This document shows positions 29,870 through 40,290 of a DNA stretch of 64,000 bases, one piece after another. The position numbers were made by a program, and so were the translations under genes. A model generated the notes under the pieces. It was not told the DNA's origin and searched no databases. It was given only the letters and a program-made list of their open reading frames with translations. The first letter of the stretch is position 1; each line of letters begins with the position of its first letter. The stretch lies in contig JAFEBW010000028.1 in the NCBI GenBank assembly GCA_018242445.1, forward strand, positions 1 to 64,000. The letters run 5' to 3'. The stretch is from Pseudomonadota bacterium. GTDB taxonomy: Bacteria > Pseudomonadota > Gammaproteobacteria > Xanthomonadales > Xanthomonadaceae.

Positions 29870-30775
29870 ATGGATGCGATGTTCGACACAGCTCCGATGC
29901 TCGACTGCGCCGGCCGCGTGCTGCGCCTGGATCGCCCGCAGGTCATGGGCATCGTCAACACCAGCCCGGATTCGTTCTCCGGCGATGGCAAGGCGAGTGT
30001 CGAGGCGGCCATCGCGCACGGACTGAAACTCGCCGAGGAGGGTGCCGATCTGCTGGACGTGGGCGGCGAGTCCACCCGGCCGGGTGCCGAGGAAGTGCCG
30101 GTGGAGGAGGAACTGCGGCGGGTGATCCCGGTCATCGCCGCGTTGGCCCAGCGAACCGCGTTGCCGATCAGCGTGGACACGTCGAAACCCGAGATGATGC
30201 GCGCGGCGGTGGAAGCCGGTGCCGGGATGATCAACGACGTGTACGCGCTGCGCCGCGAGGGCGCGCTGGATGCGGTCGCCGCGCTCAAGGTGCCGGTGGT
30301 GCTGATGCACATGCAGGGCGACCCGCGCACGATGCAGGAAGCGCCGTCCTATGACGACGTGGTGGGCGAAGTGCATCGTTTCCTTGCCGAGCGCATCTTC
30401 GCCTGCGAGATGAGCGGGATCGCGAAGAAGAAGATCGCGATCGATCCGGGCTTCGGCTTCGGCAAGACGCTCGACCATAATCTCGCCCTGCTGCGCCAGC
30501 TCGCAGGCTTCACCGACCTCGGCGTGCCGGTGCTGGCCGGCCTGTCGCGCAAGCGCATGCTCGGCGATCTCACCGGGCGGCCACAGGGCGAGCGCCTGCA
30601 TGCCTCCGTCGCCGCCGCCCTGATCGCCGCCCAGCACGGCGCGAAGCTGCTGCGCGTGCACGATGTCGCCGCGACGGTTGACGCATTGAAGGTGTGGAAC
30701 GCGGTGGCCGCGCAGGCGGCGCCGAAAGGCAAGCCGTCGCCATCGCGGCCGCGCTGGAGCGACGAGGAGCCGTAG
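29870..30775 (+). CDS. folP: Dihydropteroate synthase
   Basis: About 301 residues; ATG at 29879 is an alternative start. It condenses hydroxymethyl-dihydropterin pyrophosphate with p-aminobenzoate in folate synthesis and is the sulfonamide target. The TIM-barrel motifs are present: VMGIVNTSPDSFSGDG, DLLDVGGESTRPGAEEV, DVYALR, and DPGFGFGKTLDHN, then PVLAGLSRKRM. Loop 1 reads NTSPDSFSGDG instead of the commoner NVTPDSFSDGG. It is not next to glmM or ftsH here. Confidence 0.94.
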   Translation: MDAMFDTAPMLDCAGRVLRLDRPQVMGIVNTSPDSFSGDGKASVEAAIAHGLKLAEEGADLLDVGGESTRPGAEEVPVEEELRRVIPVIAALAQRTALPISVDTSKPEMMRAAVEAGAGMINDVYALRREGALDAVAALKVPVVLMHMQGDPRTMQEAPSYDDVVGEVHRFLAERIFACEMSGIAKKKIAIDPGFGFGKTLDHNLALLRQLAGFTDLGVPVLAGLSRKRMLGDLTGRPQGERLHASVAAALIAAQHGAKLLRVHDVAATVDALKVWNAVAAQAAPKGKPSPSRPRWSDEEP

Positions 30776-30964
30776 CGGGTTTCGAACAAGGTAGTCCGCG
30801 AATGGACGCCAATACACGCAAATGGAAACCTGCCGCGATGGTTTCCTTGAACCTTCGCGTTCATTGGCGGACAAACACACAAGTGGTTGTGAATGTTCCG
30901 GCCATGGCCGCATCCGGGCGTACGCTCGTCAGGAAGTCAGGGTCAATCGACGTTTCCAAACGCA

Positions 30965-32101
30965 TCAACGCGCTGCGAGGTAGCCGCCGGGTACGCCGCG
31001 CGGCGACAGCACGATCTGCCAGAGCTGGTTGCGGCGGGTGCGAAATCCGGCGATGGACGCGGCGAGGTAATAGCGCCACATGCGCCGGAAGCGTTCGTCG
31101 TAACGCGCCGGCAGCGCCGGCCACGCGGCCTCGATGTTTTCGCGCCACGCCAGCAGCGTGCGCTCGTAGTCTGTGCCGAAATTGTGCCAGTCCTCGATCA
31201 CGAAGCGGCCTTCCACGGCCGCGGCGATTTGCTGGGCGGACGGGAGCATCGAATTGGGGAAAATGTGGCGGGCGATCCACGGGTCGGTGTGGTCGGTGCT
31301 GCGCTCGCCGCCGATGCAATGCAGCAGCGACAGGCCTTCGGGGTGCAGGCAACGGGTCACGCAATCGAAATACGCCGGATAATTGCGTACCCCTACATGC
31401 TCGAACATGCCGACCGACCAGACGCGGTCGAAGCGCTGCGCATCCGCCGCGTGGCCCAGTTCGTGATAATCCTGCAGACGAATCTCGACCGGCAGCCCGG
31501 CGCACAACGTGCGTGCGTACTCGTATTGTTCGCGCGACAGGGTGATGCCGAGGCCTTCCACGCCGTAGCGCTCGGCGGCGAACTTCAACGCCTCGCCCCA
31601 ACCGCAACCGATGTCGAGCACGCGCATGCCCGGCACCAGCAGCAGCTTGCGGCAGATCAAATCGAGCTTGGCTTCCTGCGCGGTGTCGAGATCGCTTGCC
31701 TGCCGCCAGTAGCCGCAACTGTAGACCATGCGCCTGCCGAGCATCGCCTTGAACAAGTCGTTGCCGATGTCGTAGTGCTCGCGCGCGACGGCCCACGCGC
31801 GCTGGCCGTGCTGCAGGTTGACCAGCCGTGCATGCAGGCCGGCGATGAGGTCGTCGATGGTGCGCACGTGCTCGTCCAGGTGCGCGGCCAGCAGGCGGGC
31901 GAGCATGCCGGCGAGGTCGGCGCAGTCCCAGGCGCCTTCCATCCAGGTTTCGCCCAGCGCCAGCGAACCGTGTGCGAGCAGGCGCGAGTACACCGTCGCG
32001 TCGCGAACCTGCATGTCCCACGGCCTTGGGCCGTCGATCGCTATGTCGGCTTCCGCAAGCAGGTGGGCCACATGCTCGCGCGGATGCGCCGTCCATTCCA
32101 T
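30965..32101 (-). CDS. cfa: Cyclopropane-fatty-acyl-phospholipid synthase
   Basis: 378 residues, close to family length. It methylates double bonds of membrane phospholipid acyl chains using S-adenosylmethionine. Motif I for SAM is VLDIGCGWGE at 161-170. The segment AREHYDIGNDLFKAMLG (residues about 106-122) and YSCGYW are characteristic, as are GMFEHVG and the C-terminal FGTDYERTLLAWRENIEA. It is divergent from miaA with a 148-base gap. Confidence 0.94.
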   Translation of the reverse strand: MEWTAHPREHVAHLLAEADIAIDGPRPWDMQVRDATVYSRLLAHGSLALGETWMEGAWDCADLAGMLARLLAAHLDEHVRTIDDLIAGLHARLVNLQHGQRAWAVAREHYDIGNDLFKAMLGRRMVYSCGYWRQASDLDTAQEAKLDLICRKLLLVPGMRVLDIGCGWGEALKFAAERYGVEGLGITLSREQYEYARTLCAGLPVEIRLQDYHELGHAADAQRFDRVWSVGMFEHVGVRNYPAYFDCVTRCLHPEGLSLLHCIGGERSTDHTDPWIARHIFPNSMLPSAQQIAAAVEGRFVIEDWHNFGTDYERTLLAWRENIEAAWPALPARYDERFRRMWRYYLAASIAGFRTRRNQLWQIVLSPRGVPGGYLAAR

Positions 32102-32249
32102 GGTGCCGCTCCACCGCCGTACGCCCTGCGTCGGCGGCTCGTGATGCAGGCGTCAGTGTGCGCGTGCGCGAATGGCCTGGCGCTGAATGCGCTTCGCGCA
32201 GACGTTCGCATCGGCTAGCCTGTCGCACGCCTTGACCAGATTTGTCTGC

Positions 32250-33203
32250 ATGCCATCCGTCGACACCCGCCCGCCCGCGATCGCCATCATGGGCCCGACC
32301 GCGTCCGGCAAGACCGCACTGGCGCTCGAATGGGCGCAGCGGCTGCGCGGCGAGATCGTCAGCGTCGATTCGGCGCTGGTGTATCGCGGGCTGGACATCG
32401 GCAGCGCCAAGCCCGACGCGGCCGAACGCGCGCAGGTGCCGCATCATCTGATCGACGTGCGCGATCCGCACGAGGCGTACAGCGCGGCCGGGTTCGCGCG
32501 CGATGCCGCGCAAGCGCTGGCAGACATCGCCGCGCGCGGCGCGATGCCCTTGCTGGTCGGCGGCACCGGCCTGTACTTCCGGGCGCTGTTGACGGGATTG
32601 TCGGAGATGCCTGCGGCCGATCCGGCGCTGCGTTCGGCGCTTGCACAGGAGGGCGCCGAGCGCGGATGGGATGCCTTGCATGCGGAACTGGCAGCGGTCG
32701 ATCCGGCCGCCGCCGCGCGCATCAGGCCCGGCGACCGCCAGCGCATTTCCCGCGCGCTGGAGGTGTGGCGGCTGACCGGAAAACCCATCAGCCGCTGGCA
32801 GCAGGCAGCCGCGCGCAAACCCTTCCCGTTCCGCGTGCTCAAGCTGGCGCTGGCGCCGGCCGATCGCGCGGTGCTGCACGCACGCATCGCGGCGCGTTTC
32901 GATGCGATGCTGGAACGCGGCTTCCTCGACGAAGTGCGCCGCCTGCGCGCCGATCCGCACCTTGCCGCGCATCCAGCTCCGATGGATCTGCCGGCGCTGC
33001 GTGCGGTCGGCTATCGGCAGGCGTGGCGGCATCTGGCCGGCGCGACCGATGCCGTAACCTTCCGCGAGGAAGCCATCGCCGCCACCCGCCAGCTCGCCAA
33101 GCGCCAGTTGACGTGGCTGCGCGGCGAGCTCGATGCGCGCTGGTTCGATCCGCGGGCCGATGCGCGGGGTCTGGACGCTGCGTTGCAGATCTTCCTTGGC
33201 TGA
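32250..33203 (+). CDS. miaA: tRNA dimethylallyltransferase
   Basis: 317 residues from the ATG at 32250. It adds a dimethylallyl group to A37 of tRNAs reading codons that start with U. The P-loop is [13 protein letters not shown], followed by the family motifs [26 protein letters not shown] and [11 protein letters not shown]. It is the first gene of the conserved miaA-hfq-hflX-hflK-hflC run. Confidence 0.96.
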   Translation: MPSVDTRPPAIAIMGPTASGKTALALEWAQRLRGEIVSVDSALVYRGLDIGSAKPDAAERAQVPHHLIDVRDPHEAYSAAGFARDAAQALADIAARGAMPLLVGGTGLYFRALLTGLSEMPAADPALRSALAQEGAERGWDALHAELAAVDPAAAARIRPGDRQRISRALEVWRLTGKPISRWQQAAARKPFPFRVLKLALAPADRAVLHARIAARFDAMLERGFLDEVRRLRADPHLAAHPAPMDLPALRAVGYRQAWRHLAGATDAVTFREEAIAATRQLAKRQLTWLRGELDARWFDPRADARGLDAALQIFLG

Positions 33204-33345
33204 ACCGGCCGCAAGTCACGATTCGCCGCCGGGCATGGCCTGTGCGATCATGCGCGCCCCGGCCAGCGATGGCAGCCGGGGAAGGGCGCGCGATCCGGTT
33301 CTGGGCCGCGCCCATGACGACAACATCGCACTACGTGAGGCTTCC

Positions 33346-33606
33346 ATGTCCAAGGGCCAGTCGCTGCAGGATCCGTTTTTGAATGCTTTGCGCCGCGAGC
33401 GCGTGCCGGTGTCGATCTTCCTCGTCAACGGCGTCAAGCTGCAGGGCACGATCGAATCCTTCGATCAGTTCGTGGTGCTGTTGCGCAATACCGTCAGCCA
33501 GATGGTGTACAAGCACGCGATCTCCACCGTGGTGCCCGCGCGCAACGTGCACATCGACGACGATTCGGGCTCTGGCGCGGCCCATGCCGGCGAGCGCGAG
33601 AGCTGA
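33346..33606 (+). CDS. hfq: RNA chaperone Hfq
   Basis: 86 residues. The Sm1 motif ([22 protein letters not shown]) and Sm2 motif ([10 protein letters not shown]) are intact, with the distal and proximal RNA-binding residues seen in enteric Hfq. It forms a ring that pairs small RNAs with mRNAs. The tail after residue 68 is short and acidic. It follows miaA by 142 bases. Confidence 0.97.
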   Translation: MSKGQSLQDPFLNALRRERVPVSIFLVNGVKLQGTIESFDQFVVLLRNTVSQMVYKHAISTVVPARNVHIDDDSGSGAAHAGERES

Positions 33607-33642
33607 TCGATCGTGAGTTTTCCCCTCGTGCAGCGGCCCTGA

Positions 33643-34953
33643 ATGTTCGAGCGTTCGCGCAAGGGCGAAATCGCGTTGCTGGTGCAGCCGTACCCGGGGC
33701 CGGCGGATCCGGCCTTGCTGGAGGAATTCGCCGAACTGGCGCGCTCGGCCGGCGCCAGCGTCGTCGGCAGCGTGACCGCGAAAATCGCGCGCCCGCATCC
33801 GGCGTACTACATCGGCACCGGCAAGCTCGACGAAGTGAAGCTGCGCCGCGAGGCGGCCGGCGCCGACCTCGTGCTGGTCAACGCCAACCTGTCGCCGGTG
33901 CAGGAACGCAATCTCGAAAAGGCGTTGTCCTGCCGCGTGATCGACCGCACCGGCTTGATCCTCGACATCTTCGCGATGCGGGCGACATCGCACGAAGGCA
34001 AGCTGCAGGTCGAGCTGGCGCAGCTCAAGCACATGGCGACGCGGCTGGTGCGCGGCTGGACCCACCTCGAGCGCCAGCGTGGCGGCGGCATCGGCCTGCG
34101 CGGCCCCGGCGAAACCCAGCTCGAAACCGACCGCCGGCTGCTGCAAAAGCGCGTCGAGCAACTGGAGATGCGGCTGGAGAAAGTGCAGGTGCAGCGCGCG
34201 CAGATGCGCCGCGCGCGCCTGCGCAACGCGATTCCGCGGGTGGCGCTGGTCGGCTACACCAATGCCGGCAAATCCACCTTGTTCAACGCGCTCACGCAAT
34301 CGGGCGTGTACGTGGCCGACCAGTTGTTCGCCACCCTCGACCCCACCGTGCGCCGCGTGGAAGGCCTCGCCTGCGGCCCGCTGGTGCTGGCCGACACGGT
34401 CGGCTTCGTGCGCGACCTGCCGCACGAGCTGGTGGCCGCGTTCCGCTCGACCCTGTCGGAGGCGCGCGACGCCGACTTGCTGCTGCACGTGGTCGATGCC
34501 GCCGACCCGCTGCGCGACGAACGCATCGGGCAGGTCGATGCGGTGCTGCGGGAGATCGGTGCCGGCGAGATTCCGCAACTGCTGGTGTTCAACAAGATCG
34601 ACCTGCTCGATGATGCGGTCGGGCCGCGTCGGGAGCGCCCAGCCGACGGCAGCGGCAAGGTCTGGGCTTCGGCGCGCACCGGTGCGGGGCTGGATCTGCT
34701 GCGCGAGGCGATGGGCGAACGCTTCGCGGCCCAGCGCATGCGTGGGGAACTGCGATTGCAACCGACGCAGGCGCGGCTGCGCGCGCGCCTGCACGCGCTG
34801 GGCGCGATCGCCAGCGAGGTCGCCGACGAACGCGGCTGGCGCATCCGCATCGACCTGCCGCGCGCGCAGGCCGAGGAGTTGTCGCGGGGGCAGGACGGCA
34901 CCGCGCTGGAGGCCTTGCTTGCCGCCTGTGTCGCCCCTACCTACAATTCCTGA
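33643..34953 (+). CDS. hflX: Ribosome-associated GTPase HflX
   Basis: 436 residues. The N-terminal HflX domain has YYIGTGKLDEVK and RGPGETQLETDRR; the GTPase domain begins at GYTNAGKSTLFNAL, with ADTVGFVRDLPH as switch II and NKID. HflX splits stalled ribosomes after heat stress. Residues between the domains form a charged coiled coil. It starts 36 bases after hfq. Confidence 0.96.
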   Translation: MFERSRKGEIALLVQPYPGPADPALLEEFAELARSAGASVVGSVTAKIARPHPAYYIGTGKLDEVKLRREAAGADLVLVNANLSPVQERNLEKALSCRVIDRTGLILDIFAMRATSHEGKLQVELAQLKHMATRLVRGWTHLERQRGGGIGLRGPGETQLETDRRLLQKRVEQLEMRLEKVQVQRAQMRRARLRNAIPRVALVGYTNAGKSTLFNALTQSGVYVADQLFATLDPTVRRVEGLACGPLVLADTVGFVRDLPHELVAAFRSTLSEARDADLLLHVVDAADPLRDERIGQVDAVLREIGAGEIPQLLVFNKIDLLDDAVGPRRERPADGSGKVWASARTGAGLDLLREAMGERFAAQRMRGELRLQPTQARLRARLHALGAIASEVADERGWRIRIDLPRAQAEELSRGQDGTALEALLAACVAPTYNS

Positions 34954-35040
34954 AGCAAACCCAAGCGCGCGATGGCCTCCGATGCCGCGCGCGCCCATTC
35001 GGCAGCCGGCTCGGCCGTGCGGCCAAAGCAGGAGCGCAGC

Positions 35041-36192
35041 ATGGCATGGAACCTGCCGGGCAAAGGCGGTTCGGACAAGGATGGCAAGGATCCGTGGCGC
35101 GGGCGCGACCCCGGTCGCGAAACCGACGACTTCCTGCGCAAGCTCAAGCAGAAGCTTGGGAACGTGTTCGGCGGCGAGCCGGGCGCCGGCGACTCCGGCC
35201 CGCGATTTGCGATCTGGATCGGCATCCTGCTTGCCATATGGGTCGGCTTCGGCAGCGTCAAGCTGGTCAACGAGACCCAGCGCGGGGTGGTGCTGCGCTA
35301 CGGCCAGTACGACCGCATCATGATGCCCGGCGTGAATTTCAAATGGCCGTGGCCGATCGAGACGGTGGCGATGGTGGATGCGACCAACGTGCGCACCGCG
35401 TCGGATTCGGTGCGCATGCTCACCAACGACCAGAACATCGTGCAGATCGACTACAACGTGCAGTACACGGTGTCCAGTCCGCGGCAATTCCTGTTCGGCA
35501 ACCGCGAGCCCGAGAAAACCCTGCAACAGGCAGCCGAGAGCGTGGTGCGCGAGGTGGTCGGCGCGGCGACGATGGACGACGTGATCAAGGGCCAGGCCGG
35601 GGTGCGCACCGCGCATGCCCGCGATCGTCTGCAGGAAGCGCTGGATCAGTACCACACCGGCTTGACGGTGGCCGACTTCACCCTGCAGAACGCGCGCCCG
35701 CCGCAGGAAGTGAAAGAAGCCTTCGACGACGTCAGCCGCGCGCAGCAGGACAAGGACAAGGCCATCAACCTGGCCCGCGCCTACGCCAGCGACGTGATCC
35801 CCAAGGCGCGCGGGCAGGCGGCCAGCCTCATCACCGGCGCGCAGGGCTACAAGGACGCGATCATCGCCGGCGCACAGGGCAATGCGCAGCGCTTCAGCCT
35901 GCTCGACGAGCAATACCGCAAGGCGCCGGAGGTCACTCGCCGCAGGCTGTACCTGGAAACCATCGAGGACGTGCTCAAGAGCGTGCCCAAGGTGGTCGCC
36001 GGGCGCGGCGTCAACACCATCTACCTGCAACCTGCGCGCGCGGCCGACGGCGCGGCATCCTCCAGCGCCGACGCGACGCAGGCCGTGACCTTGCCGGCGG
36101 TGACCGCGAGCGTGCCGGCATCGCCTGCCGATGACGACGCCACGCGGTCGCCCAGAACCGGCCGCACCGACACGAGGGACGACGGACGATGA
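35041..36192 (+). CDS. hflK: FtsH protease modulator subunit HflK
   Basis: 383 residues from the ATG at 35041. An N-terminal Gly/Asp/Lys-rich region precedes one membrane helix (about 59-77) and an SPFH domain (ETQRGVVLRYGQYD onward). HflK and HflC form a cage on FtsH. The C-terminal 40 residues are low-complexity. The hflC ATG overlaps the stop by four bases. Confidence 0.95.
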   Translation: MAWNLPGKGGSDKDGKDPWRGRDPGRETDDFLRKLKQKLGNVFGGEPGAGDSGPRFAIWIGILLAIWVGFGSVKLVNETQRGVVLRYGQYDRIMMPGVNFKWPWPIETVAMVDATNVRTASDSVRMLTNDQNIVQIDYNVQYTVSSPRQFLFGNREPEKTLQQAAESVVREVVGAATMDDVIKGQAGVRTAHARDRLQEALDQYHTGLTVADFTLQNARPPQEVKEAFDDVSRAQQDKDKAINLARAYASDVIPKARGQAASLITGAQGYKDAIIAGAQGNAQRFSLLDEQYRKAPEVTRRRLYLETIEDVLKSVPKVVAGRGVNTIYLQPARAADGAASSSADATQAVTLPAVTASVPASPADDDATRSPRTGRTDTRDDGR

Positions 36193-37070
36193 AAGGGATC
36201 TGGATCGCCGTCGCCGTGGTCGTGGCCGTGCTGTTGCTGGCCGGGTCGGTGTACACCGTGGGCGAAAATCAGGTGGCCTTGCGTTTCCAGTTCGGACGCA
36301 TCGTCAGTTCCGACATCAAGCCGGGCCTGCACTTCAAAATCCCTGTCGTGCAGACGGTGGCGCTGTTCGACCGCCGCATCCTCACCCTCGACGCCCAGCC
36401 CAAGCGCTACCTGACGCAGGAGAAGAAGGACGTCAGCGTCGATTACTTCGTCGCCTGGCGGATCGCCGATCCGCGCCTGTATTACACCGCCACGCTGGGC
36501 AGCGAGAGCGGTGCCGAGTTGCGGCTCAATCCGATCGTGATCGAGGCGCTGCGCAACACCATCAACCAGCGCACCCTGCAGGAAATCGTCTCGCTGGATC
36601 GCAGCAACCTCGGCGGCGGCATGCTCGCGCAGGTGAATGCGGTCGCCGGGCGCTCGCTCGGCATCCAGGTGGTGGACATCCGCATCAAGCGCATCGACCT
36701 GCCGGAAGAGAGCAACGTGCTGTCGTCGGTGTACGACCGCATGCGCGCCGAGCGCTCGCGCGTGGCCCTGCAGTTGCGCGCCGAAGGGCAGGAGGAGGCC
36801 GCCAAGATCCAGGCCGAGGCCGATCGGCAGAAGCTGGTCATCACCGCCGATGCCGAGCGCGATGCCCAGCAGTTGCGCGGCGAGGGCGACGCGCAGGCCG
36901 CGGCCATCGCGGCGCAGGCCTACGACCAGGATCCGGAGTTCTACGCCTTCTACCGCAGCCTGCAGACCTACAAGACCATGTTCGGCGGCAAGGACACGCT
37001 GGTGCTCGATCCGGATTCCGACCTGCTGCGTTACCTGACCAACCCGGGTCGCGGCACGCCATCGAAATAA
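36189..37070 (+). CDS. hflC: FtsH protease modulator subunit HflC
   Basis: 293 residues with one N-terminal membrane helix (about 4-22), an SPFH domain beginning VYTVGENQVALRFQFG and a helical C-terminal arm rich in Ala, Glu and Gln (AERDAQQLRGEGDAQAAAIA). It pairs with HflK. The start overlaps the hflK stop, so the two are translationally coupled. Confidence 0.96.
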   Translation: MKGIWIAVAVVVAVLLLAGSVYTVGENQVALRFQFGRIVSSDIKPGLHFKIPVVQTVALFDRRILTLDAQPKRYLTQEKKDVSVDYFVAWRIADPRLYYTATLGSESGAELRLNPIVIEALRNTINQRTLQEIVSLDRSNLGGGMLAQVNAVAGRSLGIQVVDIRIKRIDLPEESNVLSSVYDRMRAERSRVALQLRAEGQEEAAKIQAEADRQKLVITADAERDAQQLRGEGDAQAAAIAAQAYDQDPEFYAFYRSLQTYKTMFGGKDTLVLDPDSDLLRYLTNPGRGTPSK

Positions 37071-37082
37071 CGTATCCACGTC

Positions 37083-37277
37083 ATGGATTACAAGGATCTG
37101 GCGGCGGCCGTGTGCCTGCTGTGCGTGTTCGAGGGCCTGTTGCCGTTGATCGCCCCGCGTGCCTGGAAACAGGCGCTGCTGCGGGTGCTCGATGCGACCG
37201 ACTTTCGCTTGCGTGTCGGTGGTGCGGTGTTGGTCGTGCTGGGGTTGTTGGCCTTGCAATGGGTGCGCGGGATGTAA
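37083..37277 (+). CDS. DUF2065 family small membrane protein
   Basis: 64 residues with two hydrophobic segments (about 6-27 and 44-60). The N-terminus DYKDLAAAVCLLCVFEGLLP and the central PRAWKQAL match the DUF2065 (YjeT-like) family, which is normally found between hflC and purA as here. Function is unknown; it may be an accessory of the HflKC complex. It begins 12 bases after hflC. Confidence 0.9.
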   Translation: MDYKDLAAAVCLLCVFEGLLPLIAPRAWKQALLRVLDATDFRLRVGGAVLVVLGLLALQWVRGM

Positions 37278-37317
37278 ATGGCGAATGGTGAGCGGCAAGC
37301 GGGGAATCGGGACTTTT

Positions 37318-37359
37318 CCTTCTCCCTTCGGGAGAAGGTGCCCGCAGGGCGGATGAGGG
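37318..37359 (+). repeat. Single REP-like palindrome after DUF2065 gene
   Basis: Palindrome at 37318-37338 (CCTTCTCCC arm, TTC loop) followed by a tail ending GGATGAGGG. The tail family resembles the left unit of the pair inside murL. Confidence 0.75.
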
Positions 37360-37471
37360 AACGATGTGATTGATCGCAGCAAACCTGGCAGGTGGTTCCG
37401 CTGATGGGTTACCTGCGAAATAATCTTGCAGTAAATCGCCGATCAACGGTGGCAACGAACGGAGCAGTGAA

Positions 37472-37513
37472 ATGGGTCAGTCGGTGGTGGTGCTGGGTGC
37501 GCAGTGGGGGTGA
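37472..37513 (+). other. 13-codon mini-ORF duplicating the purA N-terminus
   Basis: ATG at 37472 with GGAG upstream, encoding [13 protein letters not shown] and then TGA at 37511. The first 12 residues equal those of PurA. It could act as a translated leader peptide or be an inert remnant of a duplication. Confidence 0.7.
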
Positions 37514-38956
<1,443 letters not shown>

Positions 38957-39093
38957 TGCGCGATCGTGCGGAGTGTCGCAGCGGGTCGTCGGCGACGCTT
39001 TCGAGCCTGCATTCGGAACCCTTCCTGATGCAGGCGGTTTGTCCAAGCACGTTCACGCAGGCATCCTTGTGCCGCAACCCTGAGTTTTCCCTC

Positions 39094-39714
39094 ATGCCTC
39101 TGCGGTCGATCCCCGCCAACGAATACCGACGCGTGCGCTGGCGCAACGGTGGTGGCTGGACGCGCGAGATCGCCACCGGCCGCATGTCGTCGCCGTCCGT
39201 CGACGTGGCGACGCCAGCCGGCGACTGGGATTGGCGGCTGTCGATCGCCGAAATCGAACGCGATGGCCCCTTTTCGGAGTTTGCCGGTTGCGATCGCGTG
39301 CTCGTGCTGCTCGGCGGCAACGGCATGCGTCTGGATTTCTCGGGGCGCGAAGGTGTCGAACTGCATCCTCCGCACGGACGGATCGCTTTCGCTGGCGAGG
39401 ATGCGGTGCAGTGCGCCCTGCTCGATGGGTCGACCACGGATTTCAATGCGATGGTGCGCCGCGCGTGCTGCACGATGCAGGTCTTCCATCGGCCCCTGGT
39501 GGGTTCGATGGTGTTTTTTGCCGAGGCAGGCGTGCTGTGGGCGGTCCATCTGATGGCCGGGCGCGCGCGCGTGCAATCGGAGGATGCAGCCATCCAGCTG
39601 GAAGCAGGCGACACCGCGTTCATCGACAACGTCGCCGGCACGACGTCGCTGCGCAGCATCCTCGATGGCGGGGGCGATGCGTTGCTGGTGCGCATCGAAC
39701 GACGGCATGCTTGA
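39094..39714 (+). CDS. HutD family protein
   Basis: 206 residues from the ATG at 39094. The N-terminal YRRVRWRNGGGWTREIA, the central DWDWRLSIAEIERDGPFSEFAG and the segment DRVLVLLGGNGM are typical of HutD, a double cupin found with histidine utilisation genes. No hut genes are seen here, so its role in this position is unclear. HutD is thought to bind a metabolite rather than act as an enzyme. It is convergent with the GNAT gene, 12 bases apart. Confidence 0.85.
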   Translation: MPLRSIPANEYRRVRWRNGGGWTREIATGRMSSPSVDVATPAGDWDWRLSIAEIERDGPFSEFAGCDRVLVLLGGNGMRLDFSGREGVELHPPHGRIAFAGEDAVQCALLDGSTTDFNAMVRRACCTMQVFHRPLVGSMVFFAEAGVLWAVHLMAGRARVQSEDAAIQLEAGDTAFIDNVAGTTSLRSILDGGGDALLVRIERRHA

Positions 39715-39726
39715 GGAACCGCCAAT

Positions 39727-40290
39727 TCATCCAGCGCTTTCTTGAGGATCCGATGACGGAGATCCTTGCAACGGTTTCTCCAGTATCTCGAAGCGCAGGT
39801 CGTCGCGGCGCGGCAGGCCAAAGCGCGCATCGCCGTAGGGAAAAGGTTTCTTGATGCCGGTGCGTCGATAACCGCGGCGCTCGTACCACGCGATCAATGC
39901 GTCGCGGATGTCGATCACGGTCAGGCGCATCGTCGGCAGCGACCATTCGTCGCGGGCGATGCGCTCGGCTTCGGCCAGCATGGCCTTGCCTATGCCCGCG
40001 TTCTGCTGCGTCGGCTGCACCGAGAACATGCCGAAGTAACCCGCGCCACCCTCGTCGGCCACATGCGCGCAGGCAAGCAGATCGCCCTTGGCCTCGGCCA
40101 GCAGCATGAGGCTGCGCGGCCGCTCGATTTGCGCCAGCACCTCGTCGGCACCGGTGCGGCGACCGTCGAGGAAGTCGGCCTCGGTGGTCCAGCCGGCGCG
40201 GCTGCTGTCGCCGCGATAGGCCGACTCGACGAGGGCGACGATGGCATCCGCGTCGGCGGGTTTGGCGGAGCGGAAGCAGAATTCGATCAT
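39727..40290 (-). CDS. GNAT family N-acetyltransferase
   Basis: 187 residues. The acetyl-CoA loop reads QQNAGIGKAML (Q/R-x-x-G-x-G/A pattern) near residue 106, and the late segment ALIAWYERRGYRRTG is typical of GNAT enzymes. The acceptor is unknown. The ATG overlaps the sufS stop by four bases, so it is the last gene of the suf operon; a link to cysteine or iron-sulfur metabolism is possible but unproven. Confidence 0.85.
   Translation of the reverse strand: MIEFCFRSAKPADADAIVALVESAYRGDSSRAGWTTEADFLDGRRTGADEVLAQIERPRSLMLLAEAKGDLLACAHVADEGGAGYFGMFSVQPTQQNAGIGKAMLAEAERIARDEWSLPTMRLTVIDIRDALIAWYERRGYRRTGIKKPFPYGDARFGLPRRDDLRFEILEKPLQGSPSSDPQESAG

Noticed and set aside
37472-37513. Upstream purA-like sequence as a frameshifted or broken purA copy
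   Set aside because: Only about 50 bases are duplicated; there is no further purA sequence, so it is a start-site duplication, not a pseudogene.
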